Origin: an uncultured Chlorobiota bacterium
Lineage (GTDB): Bacteria; Bacteroidota; Ignavibacteria; UBA10030; UBA6906
Assembly (NCBI GenBank): GCA_900696645.1
Contig: CAADGV010000023.1
Location: 1 to 64,000 of the forward strand
DNA length: 64,000 nt
Reading direction: 5' to 3'
This document shows, one piece after another, positions 25,871 through 34,658 of this stretch (positions are counted from its first letter, which is position 1; every line of letters begins with the position of its first letter). The notes below the pieces were generated by a model. It did not search any database and was not told the origin of the DNA. It saw only the letters and a list, made by a program, of their open reading frames with translations. A program made the translations under genes and the position numbers.

Positions 25871-27736
25871 GTGAAGAAAATTACCCGCGACATATTGCTC
25901 AAGGCGAAACAGTATGGCTTTTCCGACCGCCAACTTGCTACAATCTGGAAGACGGAGGAAAAAACAGTCCGCGACCTTCGCAAGACACTTGACGTGATTC
26001 CTGTGTTCAAGACTGTTGACACGTGTGCCGCAGAGTTTGCAGCAGAAACGCCGTACCACTACTCGACCTATGAAACCGAGAACGAATCGCTACGGTCTGA
26101 CAGGAAAAAGATTATCATACTTGGCGGCGGGCCGAACCGTATCGGACAGGGAATTGAGTTCGATTATTGTTGCGTACACGGTGTAATGGGTCTTGAGGAA
26201 GAAGGGTACGAGACCATCATGATCAACTGTAACCCCGAAACCGTCTCAACGGACTACGATACGACCGACAAGCTGTACTTCGAGCCTCTGACATTGGAAG
26301 ATGTGTTGAGTATCTGCGAGCAAGAGAGGCCGGACGGGATTATTGTGAGTTTTGGTGGCCAAACGCCGCTGAAAATTGCCAAGGCGCTTGAAGCAAATGG
26401 CTTCAAGATTATCGGGACTTCAACCGAAGGAATCGATCTTGCGGAAGACAGAAAACGCTTCGGGAAACTGCTAAGGGAACTGGACATTCCATGTCCGCCG
26501 TGGGGAACCGCCTCAAATGTCGATGAAGCGTTGGAAATTACAGCCACGATCGGTTATCCTGTTCTCGTTCGCCCGTCATACGTTCTTGGTGGCAGGGCGA
26601 TGGAGATTTGCTATAGTGATGAGGCGTTGCGGGAGTATATGCAAAAAGCAGTATTTGCATCTCCGGAACATCCCGTGCTGATCGACAGGTTTCTCGAAGA
26701 TGCATTCGAATTCGATGTTGATGCTGTGAGCGACGGAGCAGATGTGTATATCGGCGGTGTGATGCAGCATATCGAGGAAGCGGGCATACATTCCGGCGAC
26801 AGTTCTTGCGTTCTTCCGCCGTATCATATTACTGCTCAACAACTCCATACGTTGATGACTTATACGCGCAAACTTGCTCTTGCGCTCAACGTTGTGGGCC
26901 TTGTGAACGTCCAATATGCAATGCAGGATGGGATTGTGTATGTGCTGGAGGTAAACCCGAGAGCATCGCGTACAGTTCCGTTTGTCAGCAAGGCAACAGG
27001 TGTACCGTTGGCGAAAATTGCCGCGAAGCTCATGGTGGGCAGAAAGTTGAAGGATTTGGATGTAAAAGGATTCAGTTGGGCGAAACACGTTTCTGTTAAA
27101 GAATCGGTTTTCCCGTTCAACAAGTTTCCTCAAGCCAGGCATTTCCTCGGGCCCGAGATGCGATCAACGGGAGAAGTTATGGGCATCTCCGATAGTTTTG
27201 GAGTGTCCTTTGCAAAAGCGTCCATCGCCGCAGGTATGGCGTTGCCGCAGGCGGGAACGATTTTTGTCAGCTTGAATGATAATGACAAAAAAGAGCGGGC
27301 TGCAAACATCATTAGAAGCTATGTTCGGCTCGGGTTCAATATCCTCTCTACCGAGGGTACATCGCATTTTCTTACTGAGAACGGCATTGCGAACCGGCCT
27401 GTTCTCAAAGCAGGGGATTGGACGCTGAACATCGTTGATATTATCAAGAACGGCTGGGTACAGTTGATCATTCTGACCCCCTTGGGGCAAACCTCTCGTG
27501 AAGATGAACATGCGATCGGGCGGACTGCAATGGAATACAAGGTTCCGTTTATCACAACGCTTGCTGCAGCCGCTTCTGCAAGCAAAAGTATTGAAGAGAT
27601 TAAGAGTAATCAACTTTCTGTGCTCAGTATTCAGGAGCACCATGACCTTGCCGCTCAGGGAGGAGAGGCAAAACCCGTGGAAACACTGGAAGACTGTGAA
27701 CGAATGGTGGAATATATACGCTCGTTCCAGTTGTGA
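25871..27736 (+). CDS. carB: Carbamoyl-phosphate synthase large subunit, C-terminal half (separate ORF)
   Basis: 621 residues with a GTG start 18 nt after the first half. It begins in the oligomerisation domain (SDRQLATIWKTEEKTVRDLR; VDTCAAEFAAETPYHYSTYE). It continues with the carbamate-kinase ATP-grasp domain (ILGGGPNRIGQGIEFDYCCV, NCNPETVSTDYDTTD, VRPSYVLGGRAMEI, EVNPRASRTVPFVSKATG). It ends in an MGS-like allosteric domain (~480-615; FNILSTEGTSHFL). All ATP-grasp motifs are intact. No Shine-Dalgarno sequence is visible, so translation probably depends on reinitiation after the upstream TGA. With CarA (not in the window) the halves supply carbamoyl phosphate for pyrimidines and arginine, and plausibly for the carbamoyltransferase encoded next. 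Confidence 0.94.
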   Translation: MKKITRDILLKAKQYGFSDRQLATIWKTEEKTVRDLRKTLDVIPVFKTVDTCAAEFAAETPYHYSTYETENESLRSDRKKIIILGGGPNRIGQGIEFDYCCVHGVMGLEEEGYETIMINCNPETVSTDYDTTDKLYFEPLTLEDVLSICEQERPDGIIVSFGGQTPLKIAKALEANGFKIIGTSTEGIDLAEDRKRFGKLLRELDIPCPPWGTASNVDEALEITATIGYPVLVRPSYVLGGRAMEICYSDEALREYMQKAVFASPEHPVLIDRFLEDAFEFDVDAVSDGADVYIGGVMQHIEEAGIHSGDSSCVLPPYHITAQQLHTLMTYTRKLALALNVVGLVNVQYAMQDGIVYVLEVNPRASRTVPFVSKATGVPLAKIAAKLMVGRKLKDLDVKGFSWAKHVSVKESVFPFNKFPQARHFLGPEMRSTGEVMGISDSFGVSFAKASIAAGMALPQAGTIFVSLNDNDKKERAANIIRSYVRLGFNILSTEGTSHFLTENGIANRPVLKAGDWTLNIVDIIKNGWVQLIILTPLGQTSREDEHAIGRTAMEYKVPFITTLAAAASASKSIEEIKSNQLSVLSIQEHHDLAAQGGEAKPVETLEDCERMVEYIRSFQL

Positions 27737-27848
27737 AGTCGGCACGTTTGGCCGTATGCAAGTTGTGGCTTACGGCACATTAAATTGATATGTTTTGAAT
27801 ATCTTTGAATAATCACACCACACAATAACATCACCAGCGAGAAGAGCA

Positions 27849-29666
27849 ATGTACATTTTAGGCATTTCGGCCTACTATCACGATTCTGCGGCCGCGCTTA
27901 TCAAAGACGGCAAGATCATTGCAGCAGCGCAGGAAGAACGCTTCACCAGAAAGAAGCATGATTTCAACTTTCCGAAGAACGCGATCGAGTATTGCCTTAC
28001 GGAGGGAAAGATCACGGCGTCGGATCTATCCTACGTCGCCTTCTACGACAAACCATTGCTCAAGTTTGAACGCCTTCTCGAAACCTATCTTGCGTATGCC
28101 CCCCGGGGTATTCAATCATTCTTCATGGCAATGCCGCTGTGGCTGAGGGACAAGCTCTGGATTCCCAACATGATTGAGAAGGATTTGGGGTATGAGGGCG
28201 AAATACTATTCCCCGAACATCATGAATCACATGCGGCGTCTGCATTCTTTCCGTCGCCATATCAAGAGGCTGCATTCCTGACGCTTGATGGTGTCGGAGA
28301 ATGGACGACAACGAGTTACGGTGTGGGCAGCGGGAATGAATTGAAGATTCATGGAGAACTGAATTTTCCACACTCGCTCGGATTGTTGTATTCAGCGTTC
28401 ACGTATTTCACAGGATTCAAAGTCAATTCGGCGGAATACAAAGTGATGGGTCTTGCGCCGTACGGCGAGCCGAAGTATGTTCAACAGATCTATGATCATA
28501 TCCTTGATTTGAAGGAAGACGGGTCATTCAAGATGAACATGGAGTTCTTCGACTACTGTGCAGGCTTGAGGATGACTAACGACAAGTTCGCCGACTTGTT
28601 CGGAGGTCCCCCCCGCGTTGGTGAGACAAAGCTTACTCAAAGAGAAATGGATCTCGCCCGTTCCGTTCAGGAAGTCACTGAAGAAGTCATGTTGCGACAA
28701 ACCCGGCATGTCCACAAGGAAACCGGACAGAAGAACCTTGTACTTGCAGGCGGGGTGGCGTTGAATTGCGTCGGTAACGGACGGGTGCTGCGTGAAGGTC
28801 CGTTCGAGAATATCTGGATTCAACCGGCTGCAGGCGATGCCGGCGGTGCACTTGGAGCTGCGTTGTACACGTGGCATGTGTATCTGAACAATCCACGGCA
28901 AGCCGACAACGTCAAGGATTCGCAGGCGGGATCATATCTCGGGCCCGTGTACACAGATGCCGAGATTGAGCACTACCTTCGAATGAATGAAATAGTGTAT
29001 CAGAAAGTTGCCCCGGAGGATCTGGCTGACACTGTTGCCGAGCTCATTGCAAACGAAAATGTCATCGGGTGGTTCCAGGGCAGAATGGAATTCGGCCCCC
29101 GTGCACTTGGCGGCAGAAGCATTATCGGCGACGCCCGTTCGCCCAAGATGCAATCCATCATGAATCTGAAGATCAAATTCCGCGAATCGTTCCGGCCCTT
29201 TGCTCCGTCAGTGCTGCGCGAGAAGGTTTCGGATTATTTCGAGATGGAATGTGAGAGCCCGTACATGCTTCTTGTCGCGGATGTTGTCAAGGATCGTCGC
29301 GTAAAGATGACGGCGGAGGAGGATGCGTTGTTCGGCATCGACAAACTGAATGTACCGCGTTCAGACATTCCCGCGGTTACACACGTCGATTACTCTGCCC
29401 GCATTCAAACAGTTGTCCGTGAAACCAACCCGATGTATTACGATCTCATCAATGCGTTTTACAAGAAAACCGGTTGCCCGGTTATCATTAATACGTCGTT
29501 CAACGTTCGCGGCGAACCGATTGTCTGCCGTCCGGCGGAAGCGTACAAATGCCTGATGCGAACGCATATGGACTATCTGGTGATTGGAAATTACATCGTT
29601 GCAAAAACACAACAGAAACCACTTGAACAAGATTCAGATTGGATGAAGGAGTTCGAACTTGATTGA
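27849..29666 (+). CDS. NodU/CmcH-family O-carbamoyltransferase
   Basis: 605 residues with both parts of the family. The N-terminal ASKHA-fold YrdC-like/Kae1-like domain (~1-345) has MYILGISAYYHDSAAALI and HHESHAASAFFPSPY, whose histidines bind metal. The C-terminal domain (~370-600) has MEFGPRALGGRSIIGDARSP, SFRPFAPSVL and NTSFNVRGEPIVCRP. Enzymes such as NodU, TobZ and SxtI transfer the carbamoyl group from carbamoyl phosphate, via carbamoyl-AMP, to a hydroxyl of a sugar or natural product. The gene follows carB and overlaps an SxtJ-like gene, with DUF5989 and SGNH genes after. This recurrent cassette suggests carbamoylation of a cell-envelope glycan; the acceptor is unknown. Confidence 0.93.
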   Translation: MYILGISAYYHDSAAALIKDGKIIAAAQEERFTRKKHDFNFPKNAIEYCLTEGKITASDLSYVAFYDKPLLKFERLLETYLAYAPRGIQSFFMAMPLWLRDKLWIPNMIEKDLGYEGEILFPEHHESHAASAFFPSPYQEAAFLTLDGVGEWTTTSYGVGSGNELKIHGELNFPHSLGLLYSAFTYFTGFKVNSAEYKVMGLAPYGEPKYVQQIYDHILDLKEDGSFKMNMEFFDYCAGLRMTNDKFADLFGGPPRVGETKLTQREMDLARSVQEVTEEVMLRQTRHVHKETGQKNLVLAGGVALNCVGNGRVLREGPFENIWIQPAAGDAGGALGAALYTWHVYLNNPRQADNVKDSQAGSYLGPVYTDAEIEHYLRMNEIVYQKVAPEDLADTVAELIANENVIGWFQGRMEFGPRALGGRSIIGDARSPKMQSIMNLKIKFRESFRPFAPSVLREKVSDYFEMECESPYMLLVADVVKDRRVKMTAEEDALFGIDKLNVPRSDIPAVTHVDYSARIQTVVRETNPMYYDLINAFYKKTGCPVIINTSFNVRGEPIVCRPAEAYKCLMRTHMDYLVIGNYIVAKTQQKPLEQDSDWMKEFELD

Positions 29667-30111
29667 AAAAGTAGACACCTCGCGTGAGGCAGTTAAGAAG
29701 ACAGGAAAAGCATTCCTTATTGTATTTACGGCCATAGCTGCTTTTATCTTCGTCAAGAATAGTCACATAGCCGGCTGGACGGGCTGGGATTGGAGTGCAG
29801 GAATGTCGGCATTCTGGTGGAAGATCTTTCTGCCTGCCGGCATCGCAATCTACGCGTTATGTCATGTTGCGTATCCGGTGATGAAGCATTTCCACTATGC
29901 TTGGATGAAGTTTGCGTTCATACTCGGCTGGTTCTGGACGCGCATTTTTCTTGGCATTTTTTTCTATCTTATCATCACGCCCATCGGGTTGTTGATGAGA
30001 GCCCTTGGCAAGGATCTGCTTGACGAGAAGATCGACAGATCGGCACAGAGCTATTGGGTGAAGCGTGATCTGAGCAAGTTCGACCCGAAACACGCCTCAC
30101 GGACATTCTAA
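29659..30111 (+). CDS. SxtJ-family membrane protein
   Basis: 150 residues with a TTG start 7 nt after AAGGAG, overlapping the carbamoyltransferase stop by 8 nt. It has about three membrane helices (KAFLIVFTAIAAFIFV; IFLPAGIAIYALCHVAYPV; RIFLGIFFYLIITPIGLLMR) and a C-terminal cytoplasmic tail containing YWVKRDLSKFDPKHASRTF. That tail resembles the WxxR...(Y/F)ERQF-type ending of SxtJ proteins found beside NodU-like carbamoyltransferases. SxtJ was named from the saxitoxin cluster but has no demonstrated biochemical role; a membrane platform for carbamoylation is inference. Confidence 0.82.
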   Translation: MIEKVDTSREAVKKTGKAFLIVFTAIAAFIFVKNSHIAGWTGWDWSAGMSAFWWKIFLPAGIAIYALCHVAYPVMKHFHYAWMKFAFILGWFWTRIFLGIFFYLIITPIGLLMRALGKDLLDEKIDRSAQSYWVKRDLSKFDPKHASRTF

Positions 30112-30140
30112 GATTTTCATATTTCATAGGAGGAGAACTC

Positions 30141-30305
30141 GTGGCAAGAAGCAAATTTGCTATTGTAGGGGAATTGTGGCAGTTCATGCGGGTACGCAAG
30201 AAGTGGTGGCTCGGACCAATCGTGTTTATGCTGCTACTGCTTGGGTTCCTACTTGTGTTTACTCAAGGTTCGGCTTTGGCGCCGTTCATTTACACCTTGT
30301 TCTAG
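30141..30305 (+). CDS. DUF5989 family small membrane protein, 54 aa
   Basis: A 54-residue protein with a GTG start and a textbook AGGAGGAG 5 nt upstream. It reads as a short amphipathic N-terminus (ELWQFMRVRKKWWLGP), one long membrane helix (IVFMLLLLGFLLVFTQG) and the conserved-looking end SALAPFIYTLF. This pattern is characteristic of DUF5989 proteins, which occur between SxtJ-like and SGNH-hydrolase genes downstream of carbamoyltransferases. It starts 29 nt after the SxtJ gene. No function is known. It lies below common ORF-length cut-offs. Confidence 0.88.
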   Translation: MARSKFAIVGELWQFMRVRKKWWLGPIVFMLLLLGFLLVFTQGSALAPFIYTLF

Positions 30306-30661
30306 AACTTGCTCGTTCTCAAATTCCGGAGGAGGACCATCCTGACCAAAGGAGATCCTCCTCCCGCTGTATCGTTCCAAGGAAGTGATTACCACAATGC
30401 CTCCGTCAGGCTCATCGACCCCGATTGCAGTGAACCATCCAACGACGAGGCCCTGCTGTATTTAGGGGCCAGACAATCATGTTATATCCTGATCTTGTGC
30501 TCCGGAGAGGCTCTCGTCCGCACTTATTTCCGCATCATGGCTTACAAATACTCGGGCGGCGTTCTCTTTCGCTCAAGTTTTCAGAACCCTTCCGCTGAGC
30601 CCTGCATTGCGATATGCAGGCCCCTAGCAGGCGAATTGCATTATCAAGGAGAGACTCTATT
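30306..30661 (+). other. 356-nt gap with two hairpins and no convincing gene
   Basis: Frames through here are open but lack coding texture and start signals. Two inverted repeats stand out. The first is a perfect 9-bp GGAGGAGGA (30328-30336) / TCCTCCTCC (30356-30364). The second is a perfect 7-bp CCTGCAT (30601-30607) / ATGCAGG (30614-30620), 41 nt before the SGNH start. Neither has a T tract. They could form a structured leader; no promoter of the local type is seen. Confidence 0.4.
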
Positions 30662-31858
30662 ATGAAACCGGGATCTGCCGCTCAGTCTTTTATCGGCAGG
30701 AGCCTGAGGCTTTTCGGCTTGCTTCTCTTCGGAACCCTTGCAGGTGTTCTTTTGCTGGAGGCAATTGTAAGAATTATTGAACCACATGCAACCGGTGTGT
30801 ACGTCGCATTCAATGATGACATGATCTTGAACCACGTCATTCCGCCCAACGTACAGGGCAGGCTCATCCGAACTGACTTTGATACGGACTTCAACACGAA
30901 CTCACTGGGACTTAGGGACAGGGAGTTTACGGTTTCCAAACCACCAAACACATTTCGTATTCTGATGCTGGGAGACTCGTTCACGGTGGGAGAGGGGGTT
31001 AACCATGCAGAGACGTTTTCTAAACTTCTCGAAGCAGCGTTGAATGCCAATGCTCCATCGGAACGTCGAATCGAGGTTATCAACGCAGGTGTTGGCAGCT
31101 ATTCCCCGTTGCTGGAATTTCTGTATCTGCGGCACAACGGACTTCAACTTCAACCTGATCTTGTTGTCCTTAACTTCGATATTTCAGATCTCTACGATGA
31201 CATTCAATATTCGCAGACCGTGCGTCTTGACGGCGACGGAGTACCGGTCGCCGCTCCGTTTGATCCAACATTGAACAGAAGCATAAAGGCAGACTCTTTT
31301 CTTTCGCGTCTCATGCTTGAAGTAAAAGACTTTCTCAAGGACCATATCCGTCTCTACAATTTTGTACGATTTCGGGTGTACCTGCGAAACGAACAAAGGA
31401 AACGTGAAGGTTCCCGTTCAGGCGATCTTCGTTTCGACAAGCTTGCCCAGTTGCGCAGTCACTACATCAACCGGGGAGACGAGGATTGGGCTCTATCGTT
31501 GGAGTACATATCGCTGATTCGAGACACATTGCAACACCGAAATATCGATTTCTGGATAACGCTGTACCCGTATGGAATCCAGGTGAACGGATGGGAGTGG
31601 AGGGAGGGTCGCAAGTTCTGGGATTTTGAGGCCGACAGTGTTTACTCCATGTGGCCACAGGAACACATGGAGAAGTTCTGCAACAAGGCAGGCATCAAAG
31701 TCATCAATATGTGTGAGGACTTCAAAAACGCCTCGGTTCCCGAGAGGCCGTTGTATCACACATTCGACGGGCATTGGACTTCTGCCGGGCATGAACTTGC
31801 AACCGCGAAACTCAGAAGCCATCTCGAACCGTATCTAAAGGAGGAGCTACTTCATTGA
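30662..31858 (+). CDS. Membrane-anchored SGNH/GDSL hydrolase
   Basis: 398 residues from the ATG preceded by AAGGAGAG; an upstream frame to 30614 adds residues before the anchor and is unlikely. One N-terminal helix (LRLFGLLLFGTLAGVLLLEAIV) anchors it. The catalytic domain has MLGDSFTVGEG (Ser block), GVGSYSPLLEF (Gly block), LNFDISDLYDD and FDGHWTSAGHELA (Asp-x-His block), so the SGNH residues are present. Relatives act as O-acetyl esterases or acetyltransferases on polysaccharides. It closes the carbamoyltransferase-SxtJ-DUF5989 cassette and resembles the second SGNH protein encoded at 37416-38558. Exported glycan modification is the likely role; the direction of the reaction is undetermined. 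Confidence 0.86.
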   Translation: MKPGSAAQSFIGRSLRLFGLLLFGTLAGVLLLEAIVRIIEPHATGVYVAFNDDMILNHVIPPNVQGRLIRTDFDTDFNTNSLGLRDREFTVSKPPNTFRILMLGDSFTVGEGVNHAETFSKLLEAALNANAPSERRIEVINAGVGSYSPLLEFLYLRHNGLQLQPDLVVLNFDISDLYDDIQYSQTVRLDGDGVPVAAPFDPTLNRSIKADSFLSRLMLEVKDFLKDHIRLYNFVRFRVYLRNEQRKREGSRSGDLRFDKLAQLRSHYINRGDEDWALSLEYISLIRDTLQHRNIDFWITLYPYGIQVNGWEWREGRKFWDFEADSVYSMWPQEHMEKFCNKAGIKVINMCEDFKNASVPERPLYHTFDGHWTSAGHELATAKLRSHLEPYLKEELLH

Positions 31859-31914
31859 CGGTGCTCTGCATTTGCCGCGGAGACAATTCTCTTCCTGCGT
31901 TAGTCAGGGTGAAA

Positions 31915-34467
31915 TCAATCCTTGATTGCTGCCCGTGCCGCGTACAAGTTATATAGAAATACCGCATTCCAGCTTATCACAATCTCGTTTGTCGACCAGC
32001 TGTCGTTATCCGTAAAACGCCCGTCGAGCGGCGTTCTCCCGTCGCGGATATTGCTGATGCGGCTTCCTTTAGCCCCGCGTGTGTCGCCGAAGTAGCCATA
32101 CGTTGGAGGCGTGTTGTTCAACCACGATTTGTCGTTGAAGTCCGGGGCCTGATTCGGGCCTCCGGCCAGTGCGCCGGGGAAATGAAACAGCGAGTCGGGT
32201 CTGTTCAGCGCCTTCATCCAGTGATGGAACCCTTCCGTTCTGTACCGAGTAGCGCCCCATGCGTATGCGCCGCTCACGTAGCAAATGTTGAGGTAGTTCC
32301 TGCCGAAAATATAGTGAAGGTTGTCAAATCCGGCATCGCGATCTGCGGTACGTGTCGGGTCAAGGTGGTATGCAGGCCACGAAAACTGCCCGGTTCGGTG
32401 CATTGCGTTGCTGTTGCATCCCCAGTAGTAAAACGTGCCGAACTGGAATGCATGGTTGTTCGCATCGTTGCGCACGCCGTCTGCATGGTTGTAGATTTGA
32501 TCGCGTATTTGTTGTTTGAGATTGGGGTCGCCGCCTGCGGCTCGTAAATACGTCCTGTTCGCAAAACCCTCATTCTTTGAGTACGACGAAATCCAATCCG
32601 TCGGCAGATAATCCTTCAGGTAGGCGGCGTTGTATTGTTGCTCGCCTGTTGCGTAGAAAAGCGAGGCGCTTGCCCAGGCTCGGGCGGATTTCAGTTGGTT
32701 TTGGTCATTCCCCTGCTGATATGCATCGCAATTGGTGCCTCCGTCCCTTGTGGAGTTAGGGTTAGATTGCATCCATCGCCAGCCATTTTTGGCTGCCGTA
32801 AGGCACTTTGTGGCGAAGTCCTTGTCGAAAGGCTGATATAGCACGGAAGCGTATGCCAACACAGCTACAGCTTTTGCGGTATTCTGTGTTGTGGGTGGGT
32901 GAACCTTGCAGTACCGTTCGACAGTGTTCGGTGTAGTTCTGCCATACCCCTGATCCTTGTTTGAGCATCCTACGCACGCCGTTCCCCAAAATCCTCCGCT
33001 CTGAGACTTGTTGTTGTCTTGCATTGAAAGAACCCATTCCAAGCCCCATCGTGTTTCGTCAAGAAGGTCGGGCACGTTGTTGCCGCTTTCCGGAATGTTG
33101 GTTTGATCATCCGTCGGCCGGAAATCGTTATACGCCTCCAGCAGCCAGTAGAGGGTTTGACAAACTGTCGGCATATATATCGTCAGGTCACCGGCGTCGT
33201 GCCAACCTTTGACAACACCGGGCGGCGCTTTGTCGGCATCGGACGGGTGAGTCCAGTGCTTCTCGGCGTACGGCTCCTCAATTGCCGTAAAGGCACGCTG
33301 GTAGTACAGCATCCTCTGAACAGCAACAATCGGTGCATCAAACACATCGTCCTTGATGTTGAACGGCAGGCTTTCTTTCTTGGCGACGACAATCTTGTAT
33401 CGTCCGGGAGTTTTGAATTGAGAGAAGTCTCCGAAGTACACTTTGGGCGGCGGCACGCCCACCACGTCCGATTTCACGGTACGCACGGGCGGCCCTCCCG
33501 TGAACACCACCGCATTGTCGCTTAGCCGGACAATCTGGAACGACTGAAAATCAAGAGGTGAAGTAAACTGCTTCTTCATGTTCGGCGCGTATCCAATCTG
33601 GGATGCTGCGATGTAATCGATGGCGGCAACCGGCGGCTCACCCGGACCTGCATACAGCCGAACATTCGTGATCTTCAGGTCATCGATATAACGCGTGTGT
33701 TGCACTCCCGGACCCTGAATTACGAGTCCGACGAACGGCATATCACGAAAATTCTCCGGAATGGGAATATCAACCAAATACCATTGGTTTGCGCTCGATC
33801 CGGGATCAAAGGAGGGATTCAGGGAGAAGTAGGTGCCTCCGAGGGGGACAATTGAGATATTGAGTGCGCTGTTGCCGCTTGCGCTTGACCGGGTCCAGAA
33901 CTGCAATCGGGAGTTCTTTTGAAACCAGAATACCGACGTATCACTGTTCAGCATATTGATCTGCAATCCCGCATGATATCCCCATTGCGCGCCAAGAGAA
34001 TACTTGCCTACTTTTGCCGCCGTAGTAGTCCTGTTCAGATTATTGATCGAGTACGATCCGAGGGAGATCAGGGGGTTTGTGTCTTCATCAAAGATAACAA
34101 GATCTGTTATCTTACCACCTTGCGGTTCCAGGAGAACAAGGTTCAACGATTCAAGCCACGTATCAGCTTTTGAAACTATGAGATTTCCCTCAACTTCTTT
34201 CCCGACTTCAAGCCCCGCGAAGAGATAGGAATGCCCCACACGAAAACTGCTCGTTGTTGCTTCAAGATAATCAGGAATACCCTGGTGTGACACGGTGAGC
34301 ATTTGCTTTTCAAGGTCAAGGGAAATAATCTTTCCCCGGACGTAATGCACGAAGGTGTCGGGTTCCTTTTCTGTTGCTCTCTTGAGTTCATTTCTAATTT
34401 CATTCTTGCACGACGTTGGCATGAACAAGAAATGCAAGGCGAGTAACGTGGAAATAAGGATTTTCAT
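31915..34467 (-). CDS. Glycoside hydrolase family 9 lipoprotein (endoglucanase-like)
   Basis: 850 residues from the ATG giving a lipoprotein signal (MKILISTLLALHFLFMPTSC, Cys20). The longer upstream frame runs through a promoter and terminator. A beta-rich region and a carbohydrate-binding-like domain (~120-290) lead to an N-terminal Ig-like CelD_N domain (~295-385, ASQIGYAPNMKKQF). The GH9 (alpha/alpha)6 barrel follows (~395-850). The catalytic Asp pair is D424 and D427 in KGWHDAGDLTIY, the general acid is Glu828 in FTDNDSWSTNEI, and the histidine segment is FHHWMKALNRP. GH9 enzymes cleave beta-1,4-glucans by inversion. It lacks a T9SS tail, unlike its neighbour, so it is probably tethered to a membrane leaflet. 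Confidence 0.9.
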   Translation of the reverse strand: MKILISTLLALHFLFMPTSCKNEIRNELKRATEKEPDTFVHYVRGKIISLDLEKQMLTVSHQGIPDYLEATTSSFRVGHSYLFAGLEVGKEVEGNLIVSKADTWLESLNLVLLEPQGGKITDLVIFDEDTNPLISLGSYSINNLNRTTTAAKVGKYSLGAQWGYHAGLQINMLNSDTSVFWFQKNSRLQFWTRSSASGNSALNISIVPLGGTYFSLNPSFDPGSSANQWYLVDIPIPENFRDMPFVGLVIQGPGVQHTRYIDDLKITNVRLYAGPGEPPVAAIDYIAASQIGYAPNMKKQFTSPLDFQSFQIVRLSDNAVVFTGGPPVRTVKSDVVGVPPPKVYFGDFSQFKTPGRYKIVVAKKESLPFNIKDDVFDAPIVAVQRMLYYQRAFTAIEEPYAEKHWTHPSDADKAPPGVVKGWHDAGDLTIYMPTVCQTLYWLLEAYNDFRPTDDQTNIPESGNNVPDLLDETRWGLEWVLSMQDNNKSQSGGFWGTACVGCSNKDQGYGRTTPNTVERYCKVHPPTTQNTAKAVAVLAYASVLYQPFDKDFATKCLTAAKNGWRWMQSNPNSTRDGGTNCDAYQQGNDQNQLKSARAWASASLFYATGEQQYNAAYLKDYLPTDWISSYSKNEGFANRTYLRAAGGDPNLKQQIRDQIYNHADGVRNDANNHAFQFGTFYYWGCNSNAMHRTGQFSWPAYHLDPTRTADRDAGFDNLHYIFGRNYLNICYVSGAYAWGATRYRTEGFHHWMKALNRPDSLFHFPGALAGGPNQAPDFNDKSWLNNTPPTYGYFGDTRGAKGSRISNIRDGRTPLDGRFTDNDSWSTNEIVISWNAVFLYNLYAARAAIKD

Positions 34468-34503
34468 TTGGGCAATTCCTGATGAGTAAGATTTTGTTGA
34501 AGA

Positions 34504-34532
34504 AATATATTCAAAAGGCAGGGCAAGTCCAA
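34504..34532 (-). promoter_or_regulatory. Promoter-like pair TTGGAC-17-TATATT (minus strand)
   Basis: On the minus strand TTGGAC (34532-34527) and TATATT (34509-34504) are 17 nt apart, 37 nt upstream of the lipoprotein GH9 start, and downstream of the terminator of the preceding GH9 gene. Confidence 0.6.
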
Positions 34533-34602
34533 CGAAATACGGCACTGAATCTCGATTTGCTGAAGTAACGGACGGAGCCGAGAGCAGACCTCGAGAAACA
34601 AG

Positions 34603-34629
34603 AAGCCCCATTCCGTAGAAATGGGGCTT
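34603..34629 (-). terminator. Terminator between the two GH9 genes
   Basis: A perfect 10-bp stem AAGCCCCATT (34603-34612) / AATGGGGCTT (34620-34629). On the minus strand it is followed by CTTGTTTC, and it lies 30 nt after the T9SS-sorted GH9 gene. Confidence 0.75.
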
Positions 34630-34658
34630 TCGATGTATTCCAAAAGGAGGAGGGAATT

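Noticed and set aside
27777-27807. TATCTTTG box before the carbamoyltransferase as a promoter
   Set aside because: No TTG element at 16-18 nt upstream; the nearest TTGATA is only 9 nt away, so I do not call it.
30309-30665. 118-codon frame in the cassette gap
   Set aside because: The translation is low in structure, has no ribosome site and overlaps the hairpins and the SGNH start. It is treated as a non-coding gap.
31859-31914. Terminator between the convergent SGNH and GH9 genes
   Set aside because: No stem of six or more base pairs with a T tract could be found on either strand.
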